DNA of 64,000 nucleotides from Ulvibacterium sp. GTDB lineage: Bacteria > Bacteroidota > Bacteroidia > Flavobacteriales > Flavobacteriaceae. Shown here one piece after another: positions 54,343 through 62,749 of this stretch (positions within the stretch are counted from its first letter, which is position 1; every line of letters starts with the position of its first letter). The position numbers and the translations under genes were made by a program. The notes beneath the pieces were generated by a model. That model was not told where the DNA came from and ran no database searches. It was given only the letters and a program-made list of their open reading frames with translations. The stretch lies in the NCBI RefSeq assembly GCF_028285715.1, contig NZ_JANQOO010000021.1:248001-312000 (forward strand), written 5' to 3'.

Positions 54343-54888
54343 ATGAAAACAAATGGTGCCACCCCGTTTCTTCTTAGCTGTATTTTCTTATTCCTATGTG
54401 CCTGCGAATCCGATGATGGTGATATGGAAACACCCGATCTGGATACGGTGGGTTTTACTATCAATGTCTCCGGAGACCTTTCCAGAAACATGCAAGGTAC
54501 CAATGCTTATTACAGGTTTCAAGAGTTGCCCAGTTCATTGACCACTACCCACCAGTTATCCATTTATTTATCCGATGGCGAAGGGTATACAGTAACCGCC
54601 ATTATTGGAGTGAACGGGGCATCGGCACCCCCACCGGGCAACTATCCCGCGCTTAACCTTACGGCTAATGGATATAACGGCGACGACCCGGGGACTGCGA
54701 CTTTTTTATTTGGGCAAAACGGAGGAATTAGCCATTCCAGTAATCTACAGGGCCAGGGCGGACTCTCCATTACCACAACAAGCGACGGTGTTTTGAGTGG
54801 CACTTTGGAAACACCATTGGTACCCACCTCAAATGGGTCGGGAAACATTGTTGTCAGTGGCACTTTTACCGTGGAGTTCAGGCCTTAG
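54343..54888 (+). CDS. Small secreted lipoprotein of unknown function
   Basis: 181 residues from ATG at 54343. Lipoprotein signal with lipobox FLFLCAC, acidic linker, then a beta-rich domain (VGFTINVSGDLSRNMQGTN, LSIYLSDGEGYTVTAIIGVN, GNIVVSGTFTVEF). No family recognised. It follows the hybrid regulator in the same direction, and may be one of its targets (inference). A TTG at 54334 is in frame but less likely. Confidence 0.8.
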   Translation: MKTNGATPFLLSCIFLFLCACESDDGDMETPDLDTVGFTINVSGDLSRNMQGTNAYYRFQELPSSLTTTHQLSIYLSDGEGYTVTAIIGVNGASAPPPGNYPALNLTANGYNGDDPGTATFLFGQNGGISHSSNLQGQGGLSITTTSDGVLSGTLETPLVPTSNGSGNIVVSGTFTVEFRP

Positions 54889-55060
54889 CTTGAGCAATCG
54901 TGATATAGAGGACGTCACGGAATGTAACGATTTTGCAACAGGATTGGCAATAGACCTACTTCATATGCTGGCCAATGTCAGTTGTTTCATGATATTATGA
55001 GGGTGACAAAATTAAAAATGATTCCTAAGCGAAGCGATATATTAATTTAAACTAGAAGTT

Positions 55061-55513
55061 ATGAAAAATGGTGCATACAGGTATTTGGTAAAGGGCCTCA
55101 CTATGTTTTTGATCTTGGGCATGGTAATGGGTTGCAGTAAGGACGACAACGAAGCGACAAGTAATCTTGTTGTGGGCGAATTGAGTAGCGAGTTCAAAGG
55201 GTTCTGTGATCATAGTAGTGGCCTTCCAGGCGTCTTTTATGAAATTCAAGTGCCTGTTACTTACGATGGCACGGAAGATGACGGTCCAAGCCAATTATTG
55301 GTAACTTTAACTTCTGATGGTGGAAATGTCAGTGAAGACACTACGGACCTGAGCGACTTCGGTCCATTCATTGACTCCAATTCATATCGATGGAGCGGCT
55401 GTTTGGTGTTTTTAGGGGATTGGATAGATTTTGAGGTACAAATGGAGAGCACTGGCGGAGAAACCAGCAATACCTCCAAAATTAGGTTGAATATAACCGA
55501 TGTAGTTAACTAA
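55061..55513 (+). CDS. Small secreted lipoprotein of unknown function
   Basis: 150 residues. Lipobox LGMVMGCSKDDN after a hydrophobic signal, then a predicted beta-sandwich (FYEIQVPVTYDGTEDDG, QLLVTLTSDGGNVS, CLVFLGDWIDFEVQME). Two other Cys (FCDH, GCLV) might form a disulfide. No family recognised. 172 bp after the previous lipoprotein, no terminator in between. Confidence 0.8.
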   Translation: MKNGAYRYLVKGLTMFLILGMVMGCSKDDNEATSNLVVGELSSEFKGFCDHSSGLPGVFYEIQVPVTYDGTEDDGPSQLLVTLTSDGGNVSEDTTDLSDFGPFIDSNSYRWSGCLVFLGDWIDFEVQMESTGGETSNTSKIRLNITDVVN

Positions 55514-55636
55514 ATAAAAAATCGTTATACTATAGATTATTTAATGATCTGTTCAATAAATTAAACTTTTGGTCTAATTATTCGTTAAAAAAAGATTTTA
55601 TACAAAGTTCGAATGTTGTGACAATGAACTCTGTTT

Positions 55637-56128
55637 TTAAGCTGCCATCTGTTCCTTTTCCATGGCGAGAAAATGGGTCACTTCCCTTCTGGAATTGAAG
55701 AGGGGCAACACATCAATACAGCATAAATATGCCTCCCCGTTTTTTCTATAGTTGATCAGTGTCCTGGAAAACCTTTTTTGCTGCTTCAGCAACTTTCTTA
55801 TTTCCTTTTTTGTTTCCAAGGATGTATTCCTGCCCTGTAAGAAAGTAGGACTCTTGCCAATAGCAAAGCTTTTCGGATAGCCGGTCATTTCAGGAAAGCC
55901 TTTGTTGGTCCAGATAATTTTCTTTTCAACATCGGTGACCACCAAAGCTTCATAACTTGAATCTTGTAGCACTTTAACGATCGACGTATCCACATCCCTT
56001 TTCAAAACATCCCTTAACTCGACTAAATCGCGGTCCAGTCTAAGCTTTTTGCAAAGGGTTCTGTAATTTTGAAGATAAAAATCCAAACTCTGAATAGGCG
56101 ATAAATACCCTTTCTTATTCTCTTTCAT
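55637..56128 (-). CDS. PAS/LOV-like single-domain protein without the photoactive cysteine
   Basis: 163 residues from ATG at 56128 (MKENKKGYLSPIQSLDFYLQ). Helical N-cap, then one PAS domain: LVVTDVEKKIIWTNKGFPEM, TGYPKSFAIGKSPTFLQG, FSRTLINYRKNGEAYLCCID, VTHFLAMEKE. The segment GKSPTFLQG aligns with the LOV motif GRNCRFLQG, but the flavin-binding Cys is Pro (P94). It could bind flavin and act through neutral-semiquinone chemistry, or bind something else. Effector domain absent. Monocistronic. Confidence 0.85.
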   Translation of the reverse strand: MKENKKGYLSPIQSLDFYLQNYRTLCKKLRLDRDLVELRDVLKRDVDTSIVKVLQDSSYEALVVTDVEKKIIWTNKGFPEMTGYPKSFAIGKSPTFLQGRNTSLETKKEIRKLLKQQKRFSRTLINYRKNGEAYLCCIDVLPLFNSRREVTHFLAMEKEQMAA

Positions 56129-56423
56129 GCTATCTTTGGTCAATTGCTTTGTCAAAAGTAATATATAGCCGATTGTGACAATATGAGATTTATCATATCG
56201 CAACCCATAATGAAAAGGTTAGGCAAAAAATTGATTTTCCCTGCATTCTCTTAGTGCCACGATTCTTTCAACCTTAGCCCGGGGAATACGACATCCGTTT
56301 CTATAAAAAGAACATTTTCTTGGAATTCTTTCTTTTTCCAAGACGAGAAGTAAAAGGCACTACCCTATTTGGGCGGTACGAAAATGGAAAATAGAATAAC
56401 ATTTGAAGTAGGTAGTGATGGTA

Positions 56424-58892
56424 CTACTCCGTTTCAGGTTTTCCGTACCAAACACTGGAACCAAAAGTAGTAAGGTATACATTCTCGGAATTGGCATCAT
56501 CCACGATGACCCGGTGTCCCCAGTGAAAGTCATAATCTTTGATCTTTTTCCAGGTTTTACCCCAATCATTGCTTACGTACGCCCCTTGGTTAAAGGTATT
56601 GCAATACACTCTACCTGGAGTGGAACTGTCCACGGTAACGTCATATACATATTGATTTTCATCAAATACTCTAGTCCAGGTATCCCCTCCATCCTCGGAC
56701 ATAAGGATTCCGCCATCTAAATCCAACAAGGCATTACCTCCTGTCTTTTCGGCAAGTTTACCACCTACCAAATCACTTAAATGGATATCCGACCAAGAGC
56801 CCAGATACAGTTTGCTGGGGTCTTCTTCATCATACGCCAAACCGTTCGGAAACTGTGTCTTTTCACCCACATTTAACCGTTTCCAGGAAAGCGCTTCGTC
56901 CGTTGATCTGTATACCGCACCCATAAACACTTCCCTTCCTTCCTCGTCATGGGTATGCTGTGGGGTGGGGCTGGTAATCAGATACAATGTTCCATCCGGG
57001 AGAATGGTAAGCTCAAAGGCGGCCATGCTTCCTTTTATCCCATTGTTATGGAGCTTCCAAGTCTTTCCATCATCAATGGATTTAAATACGCCCTTACCGT
57101 AGGCGGCCACGTATAATGTTCTTTTGCCAACAGGAGAGTTCTTATCCAGTACAATGGACGTGGCCGGTGTATCAAAACCCATTCCTTCCACAGTAGGGCT
57201 CCATGATAACCCGCCATCCGTGGAAACCGCCACACCCCCTTTACCGTTTTGTTTCCATTTTGGGTTTCTGGTCATTTTCCCTCGTGGAAAATCGTGTAAT
57301 GATGACCAAACCGACCATAGCTTATTTTTTATATTGGGATCAAACTGAATCCAATAACAGGTATTTTGCCATTCAACGGGGATACCTTTGATGGATCTAA
57401 ACCAGCTCTTTCCCTGATTAAAGGAATGATGGTATCCAATATCCGTATAGCTAATGGCAATATGGGTAGAATCAAATGGGTCGAAATGAACACCATAGGC
57501 CGTGGTGACATCCAATCCGTTGGAAGTGTAACTTCCGTCTTTTTGTCGTGAGGAATAAATTGCGTTCCAATTCTTTCCACCATCAACTGTTTTCATGCTT
57601 CGGTACCAGTCCGTTACAATGGCCACATTACCATTATTTGGCGATACCCCTACATCAATCAATCTAATGAAGTCCTTTCCGAACGCCTCATGCACCCAGG
57701 CATCCTTTAGGTTTGACGCATCTTTCCCATCCCGAACACCATATTTGCCCGATCCTCCCCCACCTTTCCAGACCCATTCCCAGGAATCTCCGGAATCGGA
57801 AGATTTCAACGTTCCATACCAAACGGCCTCAGTGCTGTCATTTTTCTTTTCCTCATAATGGCTAGTAACTACATAGACGGTTACAGCATCGTTCTCAGCT
57901 GCCGCTAAGGTGGAATAGGTGGGCAATGGATCTGAGCCATTGGTAATCACCTTACCCTCATTTCGTCGCCAAGTTTTTCCCTGGTCTTTTGATATCCAGA
58001 GTTCTGTTGGTGCCGAAATACCATGGCTTGGATCCGGCTCATCGTTGTGAAGCCCATAAAATACAGAGCTTTTTCCTTCAAGAACAGTACCTCCGGTAAT
58101 TGAAAAGGCTGGTTGCATTTTTGAGGGATACCCGTTTACGGAAGCCTTCCAAGATTTTTTATCTACAACGTTGACGCTTGAAGCAGTAAACACTAAAACT
58201 TTATCCTTGGCATCACTGGAATTGGTATATATGTAGTCAATCTTATCACCCATTTTTAGTCTTCGCCATGATTTTCCCCCATTTTGGGTATGGAAAAAAA
58301 AGTCGTCAAAACTGAAATAAATAAAATTGGAATCGATCGGGTCCACTTTAATATTGGTTATTGCGGGACTATTGGTAAATGCAACGCTATTGGAATCGAC
58401 ATTGTAAAGGGAGTTTTCCTTGGTCCTTATCGAGTAATCCGCATGATCTCCGCTAAAACTTTCTTTTATAATATCTTCTTCAAATGGATACATTATTTCC
58501 CAGGTTTTTCCACCATCAACAGATCTATTGAGTGTATTTGCACCTATATACAAAACATTTGGATTGTTAGGATCATACGCAAATGAACGGGATCCATTAG
58601 GATAATTGATCTCTCTATACGAACTCCCCCCATTTTTGGTATGATAGGCTCCTGTCATATCACAACGAATAAAAAATTCTTTCTCACTGTGGTATGAAAA
58701 CGTGGGAATAAAGGTAGAACCTCCACCTCCAGGACCAAGGCGCGTCCAATTGCGCGGCACCTCGGAATGGGAACCCTCCATATTATTTTTGGCCAAAGGA
58801 TCTTCACATGCAACTTGGATCAAGACCATTAGGAAAATACTACAAATCTTGGCTTGCATATCCTTGGATAAAATAAGTCTCATTAAGTTCAT
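56424..58892 (-). CDS. Large BNR/sortilin-repeat lipoprotein (GH74-like beta-propellers)
   Basis: 822 residues; ATG at 58859 (MQAKICSIFLMVLIQVAC) is an alternative start with the same lipobox. Two stacked seven-bladed propellers are suggested by repeated Asp-box motifs: SVDGGKTWEIMY, TQNGGKSWRRL, SKDQGKTWRRN, TVDGGKNWNAIY, SIDDGKTWKL, SEDGGDTWTRV, SNDWGKTWKKI. N-terminal RLGPGGGGSTFIP is seen in GH74-type and photosystem-II-stability-factor-like proteins. Catalytic Asps of true xyloglucanases cannot be assigned, so activity is left open. Surface-anchored. Confidence 0.85.
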   Translation of the reverse strand: MNLMRLILSKDMQAKICSIFLMVLIQVACEDPLAKNNMEGSHSEVPRNWTRLGPGGGGSTFIPTFSYHSEKEFFIRCDMTGAYHTKNGGSSYREINYPNGSRSFAYDPNNPNVLYIGANTLNRSVDGGKTWEIMYPFEEDIIKESFSGDHADYSIRTKENSLYNVDSNSVAFTNSPAITNIKVDPIDSNFIYFSFDDFFFHTQNGGKSWRRLKMGDKIDYIYTNSSDAKDKVLVFTASSVNVVDKKSWKASVNGYPSKMQPAFSITGGTVLEGKSSVFYGLHNDEPDPSHGISAPTELWISKDQGKTWRRNEGKVITNGSDPLPTYSTLAAAENDAVTVYVVTSHYEEKKNDSTEAVWYGTLKSSDSGDSWEWVWKGGGGSGKYGVRDGKDASNLKDAWVHEAFGKDFIRLIDVGVSPNNGNVAIVTDWYRSMKTVDGGKNWNAIYSSRQKDGSYTSNGLDVTTAYGVHFDPFDSTHIAISYTDIGYHHSFNQGKSWFRSIKGIPVEWQNTCYWIQFDPNIKNKLWSVWSSLHDFPRGKMTRNPKWKQNGKGGVAVSTDGGLSWSPTVEGMGFDTPATSIVLDKNSPVGKRTLYVAAYGKGVFKSIDDGKTWKLHNNGIKGSMAAFELTILPDGTLYLITSPTPQHTHDEEGREVFMGAVYRSTDEALSWKRLNVGEKTQFPNGLAYDEEDPSKLYLGSWSDIHLSDLVGGKLAEKTGGNALLDLDGGILMSEDGGDTWTRVFDENQYVYDVTVDSSTPGRVYCNTFNQGAYVSNDWGKTWKKIKDYDFHWGHRVIVDDANSENVYLTTFGSSVWYGKPETE

Positions 58893-59239
58893 GATGTGCC
58901 TTTTGATGTGTCTGCAAACTTTCCCAAAGGTATACAGTCTTAAACGAATGTGAACTGACGTGATTTAAAGTCGAGTTATGTTTCCAATTCCAGTGTTGGC
59001 TACCCTTTTCGGTATCAATATACAGTTTTTCCATCTTTTATCCGGCCTAAAACATATGCCTGTAAATAGCAGGTTTACTACGGATGTATTGGTACTTGAC
59101 AAAGTAGAATTGGATAGGCTTCATTTTCCCTATCGGTACGCCGAAATGTCATGACCCGCATCGCCGCATTAACGCGTGTAGAAACGGGGTGTTCCCCTTG
59201 GGCCCCTACTTAGAACCTATCCAACATCGAATATTTAGT
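58893..59239. other. Intergenic region without visible features
   Basis: 347 bp between the BNR lipoprotein and the MerC gene; no gene, RNA or strong hairpin recognised. Confidence 0.6.
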
Positions 59240-59650
59240 CTATTGTTGGTCGGTGCAACAATGCGCATCTTCGCAGTGACAATAACGGCGATTGTAGAAA
59301 TGAAGTAAGACCAAGCCCACTGTAGGAAAATAAATAGCTTCTTCGACCAGATGCCACAATGCCCATTTCTCGTTTAAAATAATAAGAGCCAATAAGCCCC
59401 ACAATATCCAAAAAGTATACACAATCCATTTTTTTGAGGTGTTCTTGACGGACCAATAAACTGCTAGAAACGAGAGTAGTAGAAAAGCAACATCCATAAA
59501 ACCCCACCAAAACGGATGGCCGTCCGCATGGAGCTCCATATTGGCATGGGCCACAAAGAGAAAAGGTGTGGCCAAACAGTGCAAAAGACAAAGGCCACTG
59601 GCAAAAATGCCGATATAGTCAGACTTATTAATTACTTTAACCAGAGTCAT
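59240..59650 (-). CDS. MerC family membrane protein
   Basis: 136 residues, four transmembrane helices (IGIFASGLCLLHCLATPFLF, FMDVAFLLLSFLAVYWSV, WIVYTFWILWGLLALIIL). MerC Cys pair in SGLCLLHC within helix 1, and a Cys/His-rich tail (YCHCEDAHCCTDQQ). Mercury transport in characterised relatives; in Bacteroidota homologues are often tied to zinc regulation. Divergent from the ABC operon with a palindromic operator between them. Confidence 0.9.
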   Translation of the reverse strand: MTLVKVINKSDYIGIFASGLCLLHCLATPFLFVAHANMELHADGHPFWWGFMDVAFLLLSFLAVYWSVKNTSKKWIVYTFWILWGLLALIILNEKWALWHLVEEAIYFPTVGLVLLHFYNRRYCHCEDAHCCTDQQ

Positions 59651-59746
59651 TTATAAAATGGTTTGAAATTCTTTTGCCTAAAGATACCTCTGACAAACCT
59701 GTCAAAAAAAGAAGCCAAGATTTCGATAAATTTAGCTTAAATTTTC

Positions 59747-59767
59747 AAATGCAACTTAGTTGCATTT
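59747..59767. promoter_or_regulatory. Fur/Zur-type palindromic operator at the divergent merC/ABC promoter
   Basis: Perfect 9-bp arms AAATGCAAC and GTTGCATTT around TTA. The form (TGCAAC/GTTGCA around an AT-rich centre) is that of Fur-family, especially Zur, boxes. Its right arm contains the TTG used as -33 by the ABC gene. Confidence 0.7.
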
Positions 59768-59786
59768 TTATTTCTTTTTATTTTTG
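59760..59786 (+). promoter_or_regulatory. Promoter of the ABC/CFFCG operon
   Basis: TTG at 59760-59762 (inside the operator) and TATTTTTG at 59779-59786 with a 16-bp spacer. It supports ATG 59800 as the start instead of the upstream in-frame ATG at 59674. Confidence 0.55.
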
Positions 59787-59799
59787 TAAAAACGTTTGG

Positions 59800-60426
59800 A
59801 TGGTAAAGACTCTGAATTTGGCGTATTCCTACGTAAATGGGGCAGAAATCGCGTTTCCTGATATAGAACTCACCCCAGGGGAGCACTTGCTGGTAATTGG
59901 ACCCTCCGGTGTTGGAAAGACCACCCTTTTGTATCTTTTGGCAGGACTATTGCCACCGTTACGCGGCACAATATCCATCGCCGGGACTGAGTTGAATTCC
60001 TTGACACGTAAAGAACTGGACAATTTTCGAGGCAAACACATTGGTATAGTATTTCAACAATATCACTTCATCAAATCCCTAAATGTTTCGGATAATCTTA
60101 GATTACGGCAAAGCTTCCCCGAAAACGCGAACGACAAACAAAGAAGACATGAACTTTCCGAAAGATTGGGGCTTACGGAATATCTCAACGAAAAAGTAAT
60201 GTCATTGAGCCAAGGGCAACAACAGCGACTTTCCATTGCATTAGGGATGATTCACAGACCTCAGCTTATCTTGGCGGACGAACCTACTTCCAATTTAGAT
60301 GATATGAACTGTGTAAAGGTCATTGACCTGCTCAAGGAAGAGGCCGAAATCTGCAAAAGCAGCCTTTTAATCATTACACATGACCTCCGGGTGATGTCCC
60401 ATTTTCAAAATCGGGTGATGTTATGA
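59800..60426 (+). CDS. ABC transporter ATP-binding protein (LolD/MacB type)
   Basis: 208 residues from ATG at 59800. Walker A IGPSGVGKTTLL, Q-loop GIVFQQYHFIKSL, signature SLSQGQQQRLSIALG, Walker B LILADEPTSNLDD, H-loop ITHDL. Energises the permease gene, which it overlaps by 4 bp. Lipoprotein release or export type; the context of a metal operator and CFFCG proteins suggests a metal-linked role. Confidence 0.93.
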   Translation: MVKTLNLAYSYVNGAEIAFPDIELTPGEHLLVIGPSGVGKTTLLYLLAGLLPPLRGTISIAGTELNSLTRKELDNFRGKHIGIVFQQYHFIKSLNVSDNLRLRQSFPENANDKQRRHELSERLGLTEYLNEKVMSLSQGQQQRLSIALGMIHRPQLILADEPTSNLDDMNCVKVIDLLKEEAEICKSSLLIITHDLRVMSHFQNRVML

Positions 60427-61640
60427 AGCTTAGCTATCTCGCATATAGGAATATGGTTTCGAAACCGCTCAACCTTCTTTTGAGTCTTCTATTGCTATTG
60501 TTGAGCGTTTCATTGGTCACGTTCGTTATACAGGTAAGCAAGCAATTGGACGGACAGTTGAGCAAGAACATTGCGCCTTTTGATATGGTGGTGGGTGCAA
60601 AGGGAAGCCCTTTGCAACTTGTTTTATCTTCGGTACTCCATATTGACGTGCCTACTGGAAATATTAAGTTGAAGGAAGTCGCCGCAATCCAAAGGCATCC
60701 TTTTATCCAAACGACCATTCCGGTTTCCTACGGGGACAACTATAAAGGCTATCGGATTTTGGGCACGGAAACTGGGTATCTAGACCTCTACAATGCCCAA
60801 TTAATGGAAGGAAAGCTATATGAGAAGTCTTTTGAAGTAGTCGCCGGAAGTACCGTTGCCCAAAAACTGGGTCTTAAGGTAGGGGACAACTTCGTAAGTT
60901 CCCATGGACTGGCTTCTTCAGGCGGCGAAGCACACGATGACCACCCTTTTGTAATAACGGGGATATTAAAATCAACGGGGACCGTCGTAGATCAGTTGCT
61001 AATCTCTAACCTTGAAAGTATCTGGGAAGTCCACGATCATGGGGAAGATGGACATCAGGAAGGAGAAGGGGGTACTTTGGAAGAACAAGAGGAGGAAAAA
61101 GAGATAACGTCACTATTGGTAAAGTTCAAAAGCCCTCTGGGAATGGTACAATTACCAAGATTTATCAATGAGAACACCTCAATGCAGGCCGCCTTACCAG
61201 GTTTTGAGGTTCAACGACTAATGGGGCTCTTGGGTTCCGGGGCACAAACCGTAAATGGTATAGCTTTTGTTATCTTATTGGTTTCAGGATTAAGTATCTT
61301 TATAAGCCTATTAAAGACCATTCGGGAAAGAAGACAAGAACTTGCCTTATTGCGGATTTATGGGTTGCGAACAGGACAACTGCTTTGGCTGGCCCTTTTG
61401 GAAGGATTGCTTTTGGCAGCAATTGGCTTTTTATCGGGATGGTTTGTAGGGCGTTTGGGGATTTGGGCCGTGTCACGCTACACCCAGGATTCCTATGGCT
61501 ACGGGCTACAAGTTACGGGACCGGATAAGATGGAATTCTTATTGTTAGGGTTAACCCTTGGTATAGCCCTCATGGCCGCCTTACTGGCATCGCGCTCTAT
61601 ATTTAAATTAAACGTAGCAAAAACATTATCAGATGCGTAA
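60423..61640 (+). CDS. FtsX/MacB-type ABC permease with His/Glu-rich loop
   Basis: 405 residues, four transmembrane helices: one N-terminal (LNLLLSLLLLLLSVSLVTFV) and three C-terminal (GIAFVILLVSGLSIFISLL, LEGLLLAAIGFLSGWFVG, LLLGLTLGIALMAALLAS). The large periplasmic MacB domain lies between. At about 160-235 it has SSGGEAHDDHPF and HDHGEDGHQEGEGGTLEEQ, a His/Asp/Glu-rich stretch suited to binding zinc or another divalent metal. Partner of the preceding ATPase; overlaps the next gene by 8 bp. Confidence 0.9.
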   Translation: MKLSYLAYRNMVSKPLNLLLSLLLLLLSVSLVTFVIQVSKQLDGQLSKNIAPFDMVVGAKGSPLQLVLSSVLHIDVPTGNIKLKEVAAIQRHPFIQTTIPVSYGDNYKGYRILGTETGYLDLYNAQLMEGKLYEKSFEVVAGSTVAQKLGLKVGDNFVSSHGLASSGGEAHDDHPFVITGILKSTGTVVDQLLISNLESIWEVHDHGEDGHQEGEGGTLEEQEEEKEITSLLVKFKSPLGMVQLPRFINENTSMQAALPGFEVQRLMGLLGSGAQTVNGIAFVILLVSGLSIFISLLKTIRERRQELALLRIYGLRTGQLLWLALLEGLLLAAIGFLSGWFVGRLGIWAVSRYTQDSYGYGLQVTGPDKMEFLLLGLTLGIALMAALLASRSIFKLNVAKTLSDA

Positions 61641-62073
61641 ATCGATATTACTATTTTTATTCATAATCTTTTCCTGTTCTCTGGCCAAGGCGCAAGAGAA
61701 ATTGACCTGGGAAGATTTTGCCGATGTCAGTTTTGAGCCCGTGTACAACAAGAAATACGATGTACATTTTTTAATGCCTAAGTTTGGTGAAAAGATTCAG
61801 AGCCACCAAGGCAAGCAAGTTAGCATCATAGGATATTTTTTGGACATTTCCGGTAGCGGCGAGATTTTTTTGGTATCTCAGAACCCTATGGCCTCCTGTT
61901 TTTTCTGTGGAGCAGCGGGACCGGAAACCATTATCGAAGTGGACTTTACAGAAAAGCCACCCTTTAAGACCGACCAAATAGTGACCGTAACCGGAGTTCT
62001 TGAATTGAATGCCAATAACGTGGATCATTGCAACTACATCCTGAAAAAGGCCTCGGGCCAGTTGGTGAACTAA
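61633..62073 (+). CDS. Secreted CFFCG-motif protein (DUF3299-like), copy 1
   Basis: 146 residues, signal MRKSILLFLFIIFSCSLAKAQ. Core: LMPKFGEKIQSHQGKQVSI, IGYFLDISGSGEIFLVSQN, MASCFFCGAAGPETIIEV. Small OB-like beta domain as in DUF3299 proteins that accompany zinc-regulated ABC systems. The two Cys likely bind metal or form a disulfide. Tightly linked to the permease (8-bp overlap) and to copy 2. Confidence 0.82.
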   Translation: MRKSILLFLFIIFSCSLAKAQEKLTWEDFADVSFEPVYNKKYDVHFLMPKFGEKIQSHQGKQVSIIGYFLDISGSGEIFLVSQNPMASCFFCGAAGPETIIEVDFTEKPPFKTDQIVTVTGVLELNANNVDHCNYILKKASGQLVN

Positions 62074-62079
62074 CATGAA

Positions 62080-62517
62080 ATGAGAGTACCTCTTTGCATA
62101 CTATGCTGTTGGATAGGAATAACCGCCCATGCGCAGACCATTCTGGATTGGTCCGACCTCTCCATGGGTATATCATGGGAACTTCCTTCTCCGGAAAATA
62201 TCTTTCCGGGTTTCCAAGAGGCAAACTTCTCGCCTGAAATGAAGGCCTTGGAAGGAAAAAAAGTGGTAATAACGGGATATTTATTGATCTTGGATAGTAA
62301 GCAATCCGTATTTCTCCTTTCCAAAAATCCAATGGCCTCTTGTTTTTTCTGCGGTAACGGCGGCCCCGAAACCGTCGTAGATCTAATCTTTGACCAAAAA
62401 CCATCCTTTGTAATGGACGAACTACTCTCCGTAGAAGGAACATTGTATTTGAACGAGAACAATCCAAATGCATGTTACTATCGGATCGAACATGCCGATG
62501 CCATAAGTTTCGAATAA
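62080..62517 (+). CDS. Secreted CFFCG-motif protein (DUF3299-like), copy 2
   Basis: 145 residues, signal VPLCILCCWIGITAHAQ. Same architecture as copy 1: FSPEMKALEGKKVVITGY, VFLLSKNPMASCFFCGNGG, PETVVDLIFDQKPSFVMDE. The pair arose by tandem duplication but has diverged widely outside the core, so the two may have distinct partners. Last gene of the operon. Confidence 0.82.
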   Translation: MRVPLCILCCWIGITAHAQTILDWSDLSMGISWELPSPENIFPGFQEANFSPEMKALEGKKVVITGYLLILDSKQSVFLLSKNPMASCFFCGNGGPETVVDLIFDQKPSFVMDELLSVEGTLYLNENNPNACYYRIEHADAISFE

Positions 62518-62749
62518 ACAAAAAGATATTAAAAAGGAGAGCTGAGAACATCGGTTCCCGTACAATCCATTGTTCCTAAACAACCGTAGGTACAACAATC
62601 GCATAGCATTACTGCGGGTATCCGTACCAATTGCTAAATGTTAAGAAGAAGTAGTAGTAGAAGAATTTCGAAGTTTTTAAATAATACATTTTCCCTGCAC
62701 GAATACAATCCAAAAACAGAATAAAGTATTTTCGTAAAAAAATTTGAAC

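Noticed and set aside
59674-59799. Upstream ATG extending the ABC ATPase
   Set aside because: The extension would span the palindromic operator and promoter and has no family similarity.
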